From: Sphingomonas sp. Y38-1Y
Lineage (GTDB): Bacteria; Pseudomonadota; Alphaproteobacteria; Sphingomonadales; Sphingomonadaceae
Assembly (NCBI RefSeq): GCF_032391395.1
Contig: NZ_CP135916.1
Span: 2,511,001-2,575,000 of the forward strand
Direction: 5' to 3'
DNA: 64,000 nucleotides
The notes below the pieces were generated by a model. It had not been told where the DNA came from. It saw nothing but the letters and a program-made list of their open reading frames with translations, and ran no database searches. This document shows, one piece after another, positions 1 through 8,356 of this stretch; the stretch's first letter is position 1; every line of letters starts with the position of its first letter. A program made the translations under genes and the position numbers.

Positions 1-100
1 TCACCGCCAGGACGCTCGCCCAGCCGAGCATCGCGATCATCAAGAGCCCGCGTCGGCGAAGCGCCGACACGCTGCACGGATCGTTGGCGGCGGCGATCAT
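1..100 (-). CDS. Partial protein, N-terminus only
   Basis: The ATG (complement of 98-100) overlaps the TGA of the upstream gene in an ATGA arrangement, so the two are translationally coupled. Only 33 codons are inside the window before it runs off the left edge. After a short polar start the residues become hydrophobic (LLMIAMLGWASVLAV), which fits a first membrane segment or signal anchor. Too little is visible to name a family. Confidence 0.5.
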   Translation of the reverse strand, partial: MIAAANDPCSVSALRRRGLLMIAMLGWASVLAV

Positions 101-414
101 GCGCGTCGCTCCAGCTTGCCGCAAAGGACCGGGCGCGCGGCCACGACCAACGCGTCGGCCGCCAGCACCGCCCCCGCGATCGCCTCGCGCCGGCCGGTCA
201 CCACCAGGCTTCCGGGCAACCGGCCTGCCCCCAGCAACCGCGCGCCCGCCCCCGTCGCGGCATTGAGCGCGGCGACGCTCGCGCCCGGTGCCGGCACCAG
301 CAGCATCGCGCCCTCCGCCGGCGGCGCCAGCCACAATGTCGCGGCACCGCCGATCACGGCCAGGGATTGAACCACCGCGATCGGCGGCCGGGGCGGGCAG
401 AAGCGCTTAACCAT
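97..414 (-). CDS. Small hypothetical envelope protein
   Basis: This is a 105-residue alanine-rich protein that I do not recognise. It begins MVKRFCPP and then has a hydrophobic stretch at about residues 12-30 that could be a signal peptide or a single membrane anchor. The remainder alternates small hydrophobic residues and glycine with no visible catalytic motif. Its stop codon overlaps the start of the next gene (ATGA), which suggests a two-gene unit and makes real expression more likely. Composition matches the surrounding core genome. Confidence 0.45.
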   Translation of the reverse strand: MVKRFCPPRPPIAVVQSLAVIGGAATLWLAPPAEGAMLLVPAPGASVAALNAATGAGARLLGAGRLPGSLVVTGRREAIAGAVLAADALVVAARPVLCGKLERRA

Positions 415-494
415 GCGTTGCCGTTACCGCCGCAATGGTGAAGACGACGTTAGAGATGGCACTGGACCTTGATCGGTACGAAGCCAGTCAAATG

Positions 495-576
495 CCGTGC
501 TCCCGCGAAGGCGGGAGCCCAGAGCCACCAACGCCGTCGCCCGCCGCCGTAGGCTTCCGCCTTCGCGGGAGCACGG
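495..576. repeat. Palindromic intergenic repeat A
   Basis: A 20-base arm at 495-514 (CCGTGCTCCCGCGAAGGCGG) returns exactly as its reverse complement at 557-576, separated by 42 bases. It is the first of three consecutive inverted-repeat units that fill the space between the left-edge genes and dnaB. ORFs across it are by-products of the repeat. Confidence 0.8.
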
Positions 577-588
577 ACGCCGTAGCTC

Positions 589-692
589 GTACCCCGGCGA
601 AGGCCAGGGTCCAGTTGGGAAGGCTGCTGTGAGGACACGCAGCGTCCTACCGGCCAAGTCCCCCACCTGGACCCCGGCCTTCGCCGGGGTAC
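589..692. repeat. Palindromic intergenic repeat B
   Basis: An arm at 589-606 (GTACCCCGGCGAAGGCC) is answered by its near reverse complement ending at 692. The same unit occurs again at 12601-12703. It is a dispersed palindromic repeat of the kind common between genes in sphingomonads. Confidence 0.8.
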
Positions 693-716
693 GACCGAGA
701 GAAACGCCACCACTCC

Positions 717-800
717 GTCACCCCGGACTTGATCCGGGGTCCCGCTTCTTGCCCGCGGGCTGGCGAGAGAAGCGTAATCCCGGATCAGGTCCGGGATGAC
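717..800. repeat. Palindromic intergenic repeat C
   Basis: The arm GTCACCCCGGACTTGATCC at 717 onward pairs with the near reverse complement ending at 800. A second copy lies at 12492-12580, again next to a B unit but in the opposite B/C order. It ends 14 bases past the dnaB stop codon and could help end transcription or stabilise the mRNA. Confidence 0.8.
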
Positions 801-813
801 GAGAAAGAAGCCC

Positions 814-2322
814 CTACTCCAGCGGCCCCGAATATTGCGGCCCCGCATAATCGCTGAACCGCGTGATCTCCGGCTCGAACTTCAGCGTCACCTTGCCCGT
901 GGCACCGTGACGCTGCTTGGCGATGATGAGCTCGGCCAGGCCGAACACGCGCTCCATGTCCTGGTGCCACTTCTGGTGGTCCTCGAACACCTTGGAATCA
1001 TCGCCCTCGACGGGCCGCTTCGGCTCCTTGGCGGCGACGTAATAGTCCTCGCGGTACACGAACCAGACCATGTCGGCGTCCTGCTCGATCGAGCCGGATT
1101 CGCGAAGGTCGGACAGCTGCGGCCGTTTGTCCTCGCGGCTTTCGACCTGTCGGCTGAGCTGCGACAGCGCCATCACCGCCACGTCCATGTCCTTGGCCAA
1201 CGTCTTCAACCCGCGGCTGATCTCGGAGATTTCCTGCACGCGATTGTCGCTCGACCGCGCGCCCGATCCCGACAGGAGCTGGAGATAGTCGACGACGATG
1301 AACTTGAGGTCGTCGCCCAGCGTCCGCTTCAACCGCCGCACGCGCGTGTGCAGCGCGCTGATCGAGATGCCCGCGGTATCGTCGATATAGAGCGGCAGGT
1401 TCTGAAGGTCGGTGGCCGCGTCGGCCAACTGGCGGAACTCCTGCTTGCTGATCCGGCCCATGCGCAGCGCTTCGGAAGAGATGCGCGACTGTTCGGCCAG
1501 GATACGCGTGGCCAGCTGGTCGGCCGACATTTCCAGGCTGAAGAACGCGACCTTGCCGCCGATCGATTCCTTGGGGCTCAGGCCCAGCGCCATGTCGTCG
1601 TTCCACCGGCGCGCGGTGTTGAACGCGATGTTGGTGGCCAGCGACGTCTTGCCCATGCCGGGACGGCCGGCGAGGATGATGAGGTCGGAATGGTGAAGGC
1701 CGCCGATCCGCTGGTTGATGCTCTCGAACCCGGTGGTCGATCCCGACAGGCCGCCGCCCGCGTTCAGCGCCTTGGCCGCCATGTCGACTGCGGCGGTCGC
1801 CGCCTGCGCGAAGGACTTGATCGACTTGGTGGTGGTGCCGCCAGCGGCGACCGCGAACAGCGCCTCTTCCGCCGCCTCGATCTGGGCCGACGGATCGATC
1901 TTCTCCGACGTATCCATCGCCTTGTCGACCAGCTCGCGGCCCACCTCGATCAGCGTGCGAAGCTGGGCGAGGTCATAGATCTGCCGCGCGAACTGGCGCG
2001 CACCGATCAGGCCCGCGCCCGATCCCGTCAGCTGCGCCAGATACGCCGGCCCGCCCAGCGCCGCCATGCCTGTGTCGGTCTCGAACATCGGCTTCAGCGT
2101 CAGCGGGTTGGCGAGCAGATCCTCGCCGCGCAGCTTGGTGATCGCGCCGAAGATGCGCGCATGGACCGGCTCGTGGAAATGATCGGGCTTCAGCATGTCG
2201 ACGATGTCGTCGGCCAGCCGGTTGTCGATCATCATCGCGCCGAGCAGCGCCGCCTCGGCCTCGACATTCTGGGGCAGGCGGATGGGCGCGGCGGGCGCGG
2301 CAGGAATCAGTTGGGTGGCCAT
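814..2322 (-). CDS. dnaB: Replicative DNA helicase DnaB
   Basis: This 502-residue protein is the hexameric 5'-3' helicase that unwinds DNA ahead of the replisome. The N-terminal primase-binding domain (about residues 15-120, beginning LPQNVEAEAALLGAMMID) is followed by a linker and a RecA-type ATPase core. The Walker A motif is GRPGMGKTS near residue 218 and the Walker B region is FIVVDYLQLLSG. The downstream LSQLSR and SGSIEQDAD motifs are also present. Length and domain order are normal. The gene stands alone, with palindromic repeats after its stop codon and a divergent UPF0262 gene 99 bases upstream. Confidence 0.97.
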   Translation of the reverse strand: MATQLIPAAPAAPIRLPQNVEAEAALLGAMMIDNRLADDIVDMLKPDHFHEPVHARIFGAITKLRGEDLLANPLTLKPMFETDTGMAALGGPAYLAQLTGSGAGLIGARQFARQIYDLAQLRTLIEVGRELVDKAMDTSEKIDPSAQIEAAEEALFAVAAGGTTTKSIKSFAQAATAAVDMAAKALNAGGGLSGSTTGFESINQRIGGLHHSDLIILAGRPGMGKTSLATNIAFNTARRWNDDMALGLSPKESIGGKVAFFSLEMSADQLATRILAEQSRISSEALRMGRISKQEFRQLADAATDLQNLPLYIDDTAGISISALHTRVRRLKRTLGDDLKFIVVDYLQLLSGSGARSSDNRVQEISEISRGLKTLAKDMDVAVMALSQLSRQVESREDKRPQLSDLRESGSIEQDADMVWFVYREDYYVAAKEPKRPVEGDDSKVFEDHQKWHQDMERVFGLAELIIAKQRHGATGKVTLKFEPEITRFSDYAGPQYSGPLE

Positions 2323-2421
2323 TCCGCCTCATCCCGGATCGGACGGGCGCACGCAACCGCCCGCCCCTGTGGAAAACGGGAGCCGTTGTAATCGCGGGCC
2401 GAACGCGGCAAGCGGGCGAGC

Positions 2422-2904
2422 ATGGCCGACACGCGCATCATCGACGTGACGCTGGACGAACGCACGATCCTGTGGCGGTCGGCCGATATCGAGCAGGAAC
2501 GGCGGATCGCCATCTTCGACCTGCTCGAAGGCAATCATTTCCGTCCCTTGCGCGATCATGCCGACGGCTATGCCGGCCCGTACAAGCTGGCGCTCAGCGT
2601 TGAGGAAGGGCGCCTCGCGCTGGCACTGGCGCGGGAGGACGGGACGCCGCTCGAGACATTGGTGCTCGCGCTCGGTCGCTTTCGCCGGCCGATCAAGGAC
2701 TATTTCGCGATCTGCGACAGCTATTACCAGGCGATCCGCAGCGCGACTGCCGCCCAGATCGAGACCGTCGACATGGCGCGCCGCGGCATCCACAACGAGG
2801 CCGCCGAACTCCTTCGCGAGCGGCTGGACGGCAAGATCGAGATCGATTTCGACACCGCGCGGCGGTTGTTCACGCTCATCTGCGTGCTGCACATCAAGGG
2901 ATAA
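2422..2904 (+). CDS. UPF0262 family protein
   Basis: This 160-residue cytoplasmic protein matches the alphaproteobacterial UPF0262 family by its overall pattern: an N-terminal IIDVTLDE segment, the central GRFRRPIKDYFAICDSYY block, and a C-terminal helix ending FTLICVLHIKG. The biochemical role is not known. No signal peptide or membrane helix is visible. It is divergent from dnaB and lies 12 bases before the GH25-like gene, so it probably heads a short operon that runs through cdd. Confidence 0.85.
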   Translation: MADTRIIDVTLDERTILWRSADIEQERRIAIFDLLEGNHFRPLRDHADGYAGPYKLALSVEEGRLALALAREDGTPLETLVLALGRFRRPIKDYFAICDSYYQAIRSATAAQIETVDMARRGIHNEAAELLRERLDGKIEIDFDTARRLFTLICVLHIKG

Positions 2905-2916
2905 TCGGGAGCTTTC

Positions 2917-3591
2917 ATGTGGGGTTTGGGGCGCTGGGTCGGCGCCGTCATCGTTCTTGGCCTGCTCGCGCTCGTGGGCTGGCGGTTCGCGGCGCAATGG
3001 GCGCCATCGGCCGAGGATTTCCCGATCCAGGGCGTCGACGTCAGCGCGGCGACCCGTGCGGTCGACTGGGGCACGGCCAAGGCGCAGGGCGTCGACTTCG
3101 CCTATGCGCTGGCGACGACGGGCGACAAGGGACGCGATCCGTCGTTCGAGGGGCATTGGGCGGCGCTGGCGGAAACGGGCATCCGCCGCGGGGCGATGCA
3201 CGGCTACAGTCTCTGCCGCCTGGCCGCCGATCAGGCCGATCACTTCAACGCGGTCGTGCCGCGCATGCCCGACGCGCTGCCAGCGGTCGTCGCGTTCGAC
3301 TTCGCCCCCGACTGCACGGACCGCCCCGCGCGTGACGTGCTGCTGCGCGAGGTCGCGATCTTCCTCGAACGGGTGGAGCGGCACACCGGCGAGCGCGTGC
3401 TCATCCGGGTCGCCCCCGATTTCGAGAAGCAGTACCGGCTGAGCGACGGCGTCGCCCGCACCTTCTGGGCGACGGGCAACTGGTTCGCGCCCGACTATCT
3501 GGCACGTCCCTGGCGGATGTGGCAGGCGAACGCGGCAAGGCGGGTCGAGGGGTTCGAGGCGCCGGTGGGCTGGGACGTGGTGGCACGGTGA
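2917..3591 (+). CDS. GH25 lysozyme-like protein with altered active site
   Basis: This 224-residue protein has an N-terminal membrane anchor or signal (about residues 5-22) and then a GH25 muramidase-like domain. The opening GVDVSAA strand holds the first conserved aspartate, and the later ...RVAPDFEKQY and FWATGNWF blocks fit the family. GH25 enzymes normally have a D-x-E pair on the strand before the NC motif; here that strand reads VVAFDFAPDC, so the aspartate is alanine and the glutamate is aspartate. It may therefore bind peptidoglycan without cutting it well. The stop overlaps a GTG that could start cdd. Confidence 0.7.
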   Translation: MWGLGRWVGAVIVLGLLALVGWRFAAQWAPSAEDFPIQGVDVSAATRAVDWGTAKAQGVDFAYALATTGDKGRDPSFEGHWAALAETGIRRGAMHGYSLCRLAADQADHFNAVVPRMPDALPAVVAFDFAPDCTDRPARDVLLREVAIFLERVERHTGERVLIRVAPDFEKQYRLSDGVARTFWATGNWFAPDYLARPWRMWQANAARRVEGFEAPVGWDVVAR

Positions 3592-3593
3592 GC

Positions 3594-4040
3594 ATGATCG
3601 ACGAAGCCGCACTGATCGCCGCCGCCCGCGCCGCCGCCGTCAACGCCCACGCCCCCTATTCGCGCTTCCGCGTCGGCGCCGCGCTGCTCCTGACCGATGG
3701 CACGGTCGTGACCGGCGCCAATGTCGAGAATGCGAGCTACGGCCTGTCGCTCTGTGCGGAGACCGTGGCGGTCGCGACCGCCAGCGCGGCCGGGCGCCTC
3801 AGGGACATCGTCGCCGTCGCGGTGATCGGCGGCATGGACCGCGACGGCCGCGCGACCGGCACCGATCCCGTCCGACCCTGCGGCCGTTGCCGCCAGGTGC
3901 TGAACGAGGCCGCCGGGATGGGCCGCCGCGACCTCACCGTGCTGTGCGCAGGCGCGGAGGGCGACGCGGTCGAGCGCCACCGCCTCTCCGACCTTCTCCC
4001 CCACGCCTTTGGCCCCAGTGACTTAGGCATTGATCCTTAA
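3594..4040 (+). CDS. cdd: Cytidine deaminase
   Basis: This 148-residue enzyme converts cytidine or deoxycytidine to uridine in pyrimidine salvage. The zinc site is clear: CAETVA supplies the first cysteine and the catalytic glutamate, and PCGRCRQ supplies the other two cysteines. The N-terminal APYSRFRVGAAL block is the substrate-binding signature. I chose the ATG at 3594; a GTG two codons upstream at 3588, overlapping the previous stop (GTGA), is equally possible and would imply translational coupling. The length matches the homotetrameric type. Confidence 0.93.
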   Translation: MIDEAALIAAARAAAVNAHAPYSRFRVGAALLLTDGTVVTGANVENASYGLSLCAETVAVATASAAGRLRDIVAVAVIGGMDRDGRATGTDPVRPCGRCRQVLNEAAGMGRRDLTVLCAGAEGDAVERHRLSDLLPHAFGPSDLGIDP

Positions 4041-4072
4041 CGAGTGAGCGCTACCATCCCCGGCAAAAGGGG

Positions 4073-5026
4073 ATGAGGATGCGTGAAGACACCGCCGCGG
4101 CGACGCGTGCGATCGTGGGGCATGTCGGGCGCAAGGGCGTGCGGTTCGCATTGGTCGACGGCGCCGGCCGGATCGAGCCGGGCAGCATCCGCTTCCACGA
4201 GGCCGCCGCGACGCCCAGCATCGCCGGCGCGATCACCGGCTTCCAGCGCGAGATGCAGCTGCCCCCCGGCGCGATCCGCTCGGCGATCGCGGTCGCCGGC
4301 CTCGTCCGCGGCGATTCGATCTCGGTCACGCGGACGCGCTGGTTCGTGTCGCGCTCCGGGCTGCACGCGATGCTCGGCCACCCGCCGATCATCCTCAACG
4401 ATTTCGAGGCGGAGGCCTGGGCGCTCGCCGCGCGAGAGGGCGGCGGCCAATTCGCCACCACCCACTGCATCGCCGGCGCGACCTCCGGCCTGGGCGTCGC
4501 GGTGCTGCGCCGCGATCCCGTGCGCGGCGTCACCGTGCTCGCGACCGAGGCGGGGCACGCCGCCTTCGCCCCCCCGGACCAGGCGCTGGCCGAGCATGTC
4601 GCCGCGCTCTTCCCCGGCCGGCTGTCGGTCACCGCGGAGGAGTTCGTCTCCGCCTCCGGCCTCGTCACGCTCTATACGCACCTGGCGCGCGCCGCCGGCG
4701 TTTCTCCCCGCTTCACCACGCCCGAAGCAGTCACCGCCGGCGCGATCCGCGATGCGCAGGCAGAGGCGGCGTGCGAGGCGATCGCCGCCGCCTTCGCCGC
4801 GCATCTCGGCAACCTCGTCCTCAGCTATGGCGCGTGGGACGGCGTGATCGTCAGCGGCGGGCTGGGCGCGGCGCTCCGCCCGATGTTCGCCCGCGCGCGC
4901 GTCACCGCCGCGTTCCAGGGCACGCACCGCTTCGCCCGCCAGCTGGCCCAGGTGCCGATCCGCTTCGACACCGTGCCGCAGGGCGAGCTCCTGGGCGCCG
5001 CCGAGGCCCTGCGCGCCGCGGCCTGA
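4073..5026 (+). CDS. Glucokinase-family protein with degenerate ATP motif
   Basis: This 317-residue protein has the bacterial glucokinase (Glk) layout: PIILNDFEAEAWAL near residue 105 contains the sugar-binding ND pair, LATEAGHAAFAP has the conserved EAGH segment, and VIVSGGLG near the C-terminus matches the adenosine motif. The first phosphate motif is unusual. The expected D-I-G-G-T-N is replaced by GHVGRKGVRFAL, losing the metal-binding aspartate and the double glycine; the second loop reads AGATSGLGVA. It may be a weak kinase or a sugar-sensing relative, so I give no gene symbol. It lies 32 bases after cdd on the same strand. Confidence 0.75.
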   Translation: MRMREDTAAATRAIVGHVGRKGVRFALVDGAGRIEPGSIRFHEAAATPSIAGAITGFQREMQLPPGAIRSAIAVAGLVRGDSISVTRTRWFVSRSGLHAMLGHPPIILNDFEAEAWALAAREGGGQFATTHCIAGATSGLGVAVLRRDPVRGVTVLATEAGHAAFAPPDQALAEHVAALFPGRLSVTAEEFVSASGLVTLYTHLARAAGVSPRFTTPEAVTAGAIRDAQAEAACEAIAAAFAAHLGNLVLSYGAWDGVIVSGGLGAALRPMFARARVTAAFQGTHRFARQLAQVPIRFDTVPQGELLGAAEALRAAA

Positions 5027-5063
5027 CGCTTTGCCGCGCTCCCGCCGCCGCGGGAGCCTCCCC

Positions 5064-5978
5064 TCAATGCCCCTTGCGCGGCACCAGCTTGAGCAGCCCC
5101 ACCACGACCAGCCCGACCGCGATCCCGACCACGCCCGAGCCGAGCGCCGTCACCAGCCAGCTCACGAACCCGCCCTCGCCGCCGACCGCGACCGCCGCGC
5201 CGTGGATGACATGCTCCGGCCCCGCGATGCCGAAGCCCGCCAGCCCGTGGACGATGATCCCGCCGCCGACCCACAGCATCGCCGCCGTCCCGACCCAGGC
5301 GAGCACTTTCAGCAGCACCGGCATCGCCTTGAGCAGCCCGCGGCCCAGCCCCACCGCGCGCCCCGACTTGACCAGCGCCAGGCCGATATCGTCCATCTTC
5401 ACGATGATCGCGACCGCGCCATAGACGGCGATCGTGATCCCCACGCCCACCACCGCCAGCACGACCGCCTGCATCCACAGGCTCTGCTGCGGCAGCTCGG
5501 CCAGCGCGATCGCCATGATCTCGGCCGACAGGATCAGGTCGGTGCGGATCGCCCCCGACACCTGCCGCGCCTCCAGCTCGGCCGGATCGGTGATCGCCGC
5601 CGCATCGTCGGCATGCGCGTCGCCGGTGAACTTGTGGAGAAGCTTCTCGACCCCCTCATAGGAGAGGAAGGCGCCGCCCAGCATCAGGATCGGCGTGATC
5701 GCCCATGGGAGCAGCGCCGACAGGATCAGCGCCGCAGGCAACAGGATGAGGAGCTTGTTGCGAAGCGACCCCACGCCGATCTTGGCGATGATCGGCAGCT
5801 CGCGCTCGGGCGCCAGCCCCACGACATAGCCCGGCGTCACCGCCGCATCGTCGATGACCACGCCCGCCGCCTTGGTCCCCGCCCGAGCCGCCGCCACCCC
5901 GACATCGTCCACCGAGGCGGCGGCCAGCTTGGCGATAGCGGCGATGTCGTCGAGTAGCGCGATTAAGCCGCCGGCCAT
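5064..5978 (-). CDS. DUF808 family inner-membrane protein
   Basis: This 304-residue protein starts MAGGLIALLDDIAAIAKLAA and carries the VDDVGVAAARAGTKAAGVVIDD pattern of the DUF808 (YedI-like) family. After this soluble start there are several long hydrophobic segments (about residues 80-105, 145-175, 200-225 and 265-295) separated by short polar loops, consistent with an inner-membrane protein. Function is not established for the family. It is convergent with the glucokinase-like gene and ends 37 bases after it. Confidence 0.85.
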   Translation of the reverse strand: MAGGLIALLDDIAAIAKLAAASVDDVGVAAARAGTKAAGVVIDDAAVTPGYVVGLAPERELPIIAKIGVGSLRNKLLILLPAALILSALLPWAITPILMLGGAFLSYEGVEKLLHKFTGDAHADDAAAITDPAELEARQVSGAIRTDLILSAEIMAIALAELPQQSLWMQAVVLAVVGVGITIAVYGAVAIIVKMDDIGLALVKSGRAVGLGRGLLKAMPVLLKVLAWVGTAAMLWVGGGIIVHGLAGFGIAGPEHVIHGAAVAVGGEGGFVSWLVTALGSGVVGIAVGLVVVGLLKLVPRKGH

Positions 5979-6017
5979 AAGGTTCCTATTTCAATCAAGC
6001 TAGGTGTCAAACATTCT

Positions 6018-7160
6018 CTACTCGGCTTCTGATCTTGGAGTAACCTTCTTTCTACGAGAGCGCGGCTTTGCCGTCTGAGGCCTACTTTCGCGTTCTTCGT
6101 CGGCGTTCGCCTTTTCCACCAGCTTTAACAACTTCTCAATGTCCTGGCGCGTCAAGGTTGAGTCCTCCCCCTCCTGACGGCCCTCAACATCTGTTGTTTG
6201 TGGGATCGGATTAGCATCAGGTTCGCTTGGCTCATCCTTCGCATCGCGGACCATAGCTGCGGGGTTGGACGTCAATAACTTATGCTGCGGCCGCATGGTT
6301 AACGCAGGACTTTCTTGCTGAACTTTCATCTCAGGAATGTAAGCTCCAGTATTTGCAAACCTTTCAAGTCCAACAAAAATTCCGTGCTTCATCCGTGCGG
6401 AACTTTCCGCATCAAGCTGACCATCAGCCTCCATTTTGGATATCTTTTGAATAACCCCCAGTGTCTCGCCTGTCACCTGAAGGTTTTTGATCGTTACATT
6501 ATGCTTATGAAACCAAATAGTGTTATAAACCCATTGAAGCGTTTCTCTAAGTTCGAGCATAAGCTTAGCCACGCCCAAAAAGTCAAAAGACTTTTCGCTG
6601 CCGGAATCAAGACCTACGACGGCGATAGAGTTCTCGGAAACACCCTCAATTTTCGCGAGAACTTGGTAAATGGTACTTATAGATGATAATAGTTCGATAA
6701 CCCTCTCTGGAGTAGACAGCGCGTCACCTTCGTCGGTTAAAATAACCGTTTGCAGCTCCAGACCGTCACTGCGCCCTCCCCCCGATGATTTTATGTCTTC
6801 ATAATCTCTCTCAAGAAGACTTAACACCCTAGGTAGAAAGGTCATCGTTTGCCTTATTTTGCCTACATTACTGAAGACAAAACTAGGATCAAAAGATTGC
6901 AAATGAGGCTGCCAGGTTGAAGGGCTAGATAGGCTTTCCAATCCCATGATTGCCAAAATAGTCTTTTCGGCTGCGCCATATTCAGCGCTGCGATGAAAAT
7001 AGTCTGCCAGGATAGAGATACTGACGAAATCAATTTTTGTTTCTGACTTGGTGTTACGCTGGTAGTTTTCTACCGCCTCTTCGAAGCTGGCCGCTAACCC
7101 GCTTTCCTCGAGGTCCAAAACTATCCTCTCGAGAGCACGTTGCAATACCTCACGCCTCAT
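6018..7160 (-). CDS. AT-rich orphan protein, probably acquired
   Basis: I do not recognise this 380-residue protein. It is soluble, with an N-terminal helical region (MRREVLQRALERIVLDLEES), a middle part rich in leucine and isoleucine, and a charged, low-complexity C-terminal tail (about residues 280-380) ending in basic residues (PRSRRKKVTPRSEAE). An ATG at 7160 preceded by AGGGG is a better start than the TTG at 7184. The base composition is clearly more AT-rich than its neighbours and it uses many codons rare in them, so recent transfer is likely. A self-contained defence or phage-derived gene is possible, but no motif supports a role. Confidence 0.6.
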   Translation of the reverse strand: MRREVLQRALERIVLDLEESGLAASFEEAVENYQRNTKSETKIDFVSISILADYFHRSAEYGAAEKTILAIMGLESLSSPSTWQPHLQSFDPSFVFSNVGKIRQTMTFLPRVLSLLERDYEDIKSSGGGRSDGLELQTVILTDEGDALSTPERVIELLSSISTIYQVLAKIEGVSENSIAVVGLDSGSEKSFDFLGVAKLMLELRETLQWVYNTIWFHKHNVTIKNLQVTGETLGVIQKISKMEADGQLDAESSARMKHGIFVGLERFANTGAYIPEMKVQQESPALTMRPQHKLLTSNPAAMVRDAKDEPSEPDANPIPQTTDVEGRQEGEDSTLTRQDIEKLLKLVEKANADEERESRPQTAKPRSRRKKVTPRSEAE

Positions 7161-7269
7161 CCCATTGCCCCTAAGTCGCCGCAAAATTCGCTGTTACAAG
7201 TGCTTAAACACCGGCACAAAAGCAACATACCGCATCGAATTTGAATTGCTTTTGAGGTTCCCGAGTAAC

Positions 7270-8178
7270 TCACCCCCGCTTCCCCGCCTTCTCCCACTCG
7301 ACCACCAGATCCAGCGGCGCGATCGTCGGCCCCGCCCCCTCCGGCCGGCCCACTATCTTGTCGAGCGCCATGCCCAGTTTCCACTCGACATGGCTCCGCA
7401 GGATCGCGTCGGCCTGGCGCGCACGATCCTCGACATATTGCGCGGCGCGGACTTCGGCGGGCTTGTTGAGGCGGCTATAGCGGCCCAGGCTGTCATATTT
7501 GATCGCACGCGGTTCGGGATCGCGGATGCGCTTGTCGTGCAGGTACAACAGCGCCATCGCCTGATAGGTCGTCATCGCCGGCATCGCCGGCCGCTCGTTA
7601 TGCGACCATTCGGCATGCTCATGGTCCCATGGCTGAAACCCCTCGATCAGCGCCGCCTCCAGCCGTTCATAGCCCTCCTTCTCCGCCGCCTCCCATTCGC
7701 GGGCAAAGCCGGGGTCGCAGCGTCTGCGGCGATAGAAGGGGGCTTCCGCCGCGCCCGCCGCCGCCGCCGACAGCCGGACATTGCACGTCGCGGCCAGCGC
7801 CAGCAGGAACGCCTGCTCGGCCGCGCGCGTCAGCTTGCCGGCTTGCGACGCGCGCAGTTGCAGTTTGCCGTTGGCGAGGGACACGATGACCGGCTCGCCG
7901 CCCTGCGTCCGGTGCTCGCGGGCGGCGCGGGCGGCGCGGCCGCTCGGCGGCTTCGCCTCCGGCCGGTGCGGGCCCTGGCGGTTCAGCCGCGCCTGTGCCG
8001 CCACCAGCGCCGCATCCCACTTGGTCGCGAACACCGGATGCTCTCGCCGCCGACGGTGCATCGTGGCATCGGCGATGCCCACGGCGCGCGCCGCCAGCCG
8101 GACATTGCCGCCCTTGGCCAGTTCGGTCAGGAACCGCCGGTTCTGTGCCGCCTGCTCGGCGGTGAACAATCGTGCCAT
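7270..8178 (-). CDS. Protein with two HTH-like repeats
   Basis: This 302-residue protein contains two related segments: CNVRLSAAAAGAAEAPFYRR near residue 130 repeats the pattern of GNVRLAARAVGIADATMHRR near residue 20. Each looks like a helix-turn-helix followed by a basic RRRR stretch and a FAxxW motif. This resembles the DNA-binding part of phage terminase small subunits, but no terminase large subunit or other phage gene is nearby. I chose the ATG at 8178 (MARLFTAEQ); 8187 is an alternative. It is divergent from rplK with 178 bases between. Confidence 0.6.
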   Translation of the reverse strand: MARLFTAEQAAQNRRFLTELAKGGNVRLAARAVGIADATMHRRRREHPVFATKWDAALVAAQARLNRQGPHRPEAKPPSGRAARAAREHRTQGGEPVIVSLANGKLQLRASQAGKLTRAAEQAFLLALAATCNVRLSAAAAGAAEAPFYRRRRCDPGFAREWEAAEKEGYERLEAALIEGFQPWDHEHAEWSHNERPAMPAMTTYQAMALLYLHDKRIRDPEPRAIKYDSLGRYSRLNKPAEVRAAQYVEDRARQADAILRSHVEWKLGMALDKIVGRPEGAGPTIAPLDLVVEWEKAGKRG

Positions 8179-8208
8179 GTTCCGCATCTGTTCACATGAA
8201 ATCCTACA

Positions 8209-8236
8209 TTGCAAGTGGGATCGCTTTGCGCTAGGC
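8209..8236 (+). promoter_or_regulatory. Possible rplK promoter
   Basis: TTGCAA at 8209-8214 is followed after 16 bases by CTAGGC, a loose match to an alphaproteobacterial housekeeping promoter pointing toward rplK. The leader would be about 120 bases, long enough to hold an L1-binding site of the kind that controls the L11 operon, but I could not fold it reliably. Confidence 0.3.
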
Positions 8237-8356
8237 GCGCGGCTTCCTTCGAGACATCGCAGGGAGTTGCGGGAGGCGCCGGTTCCGGCCGCGCCGTTCG
8301 ACCGCTCAACTTGATCCGCTCTCGGCCTCGGCCGCGGCGGGAACAGAGTGAGAGAC

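Noticed and set aside
2329..3612. Long minus-strand ORF of 427 codons opposite the UPF0262 and GH25 genes
   Set aside because: It is an antisense shadow of two well-supported genes in high-GC DNA, rich in arginine and without any family pattern.
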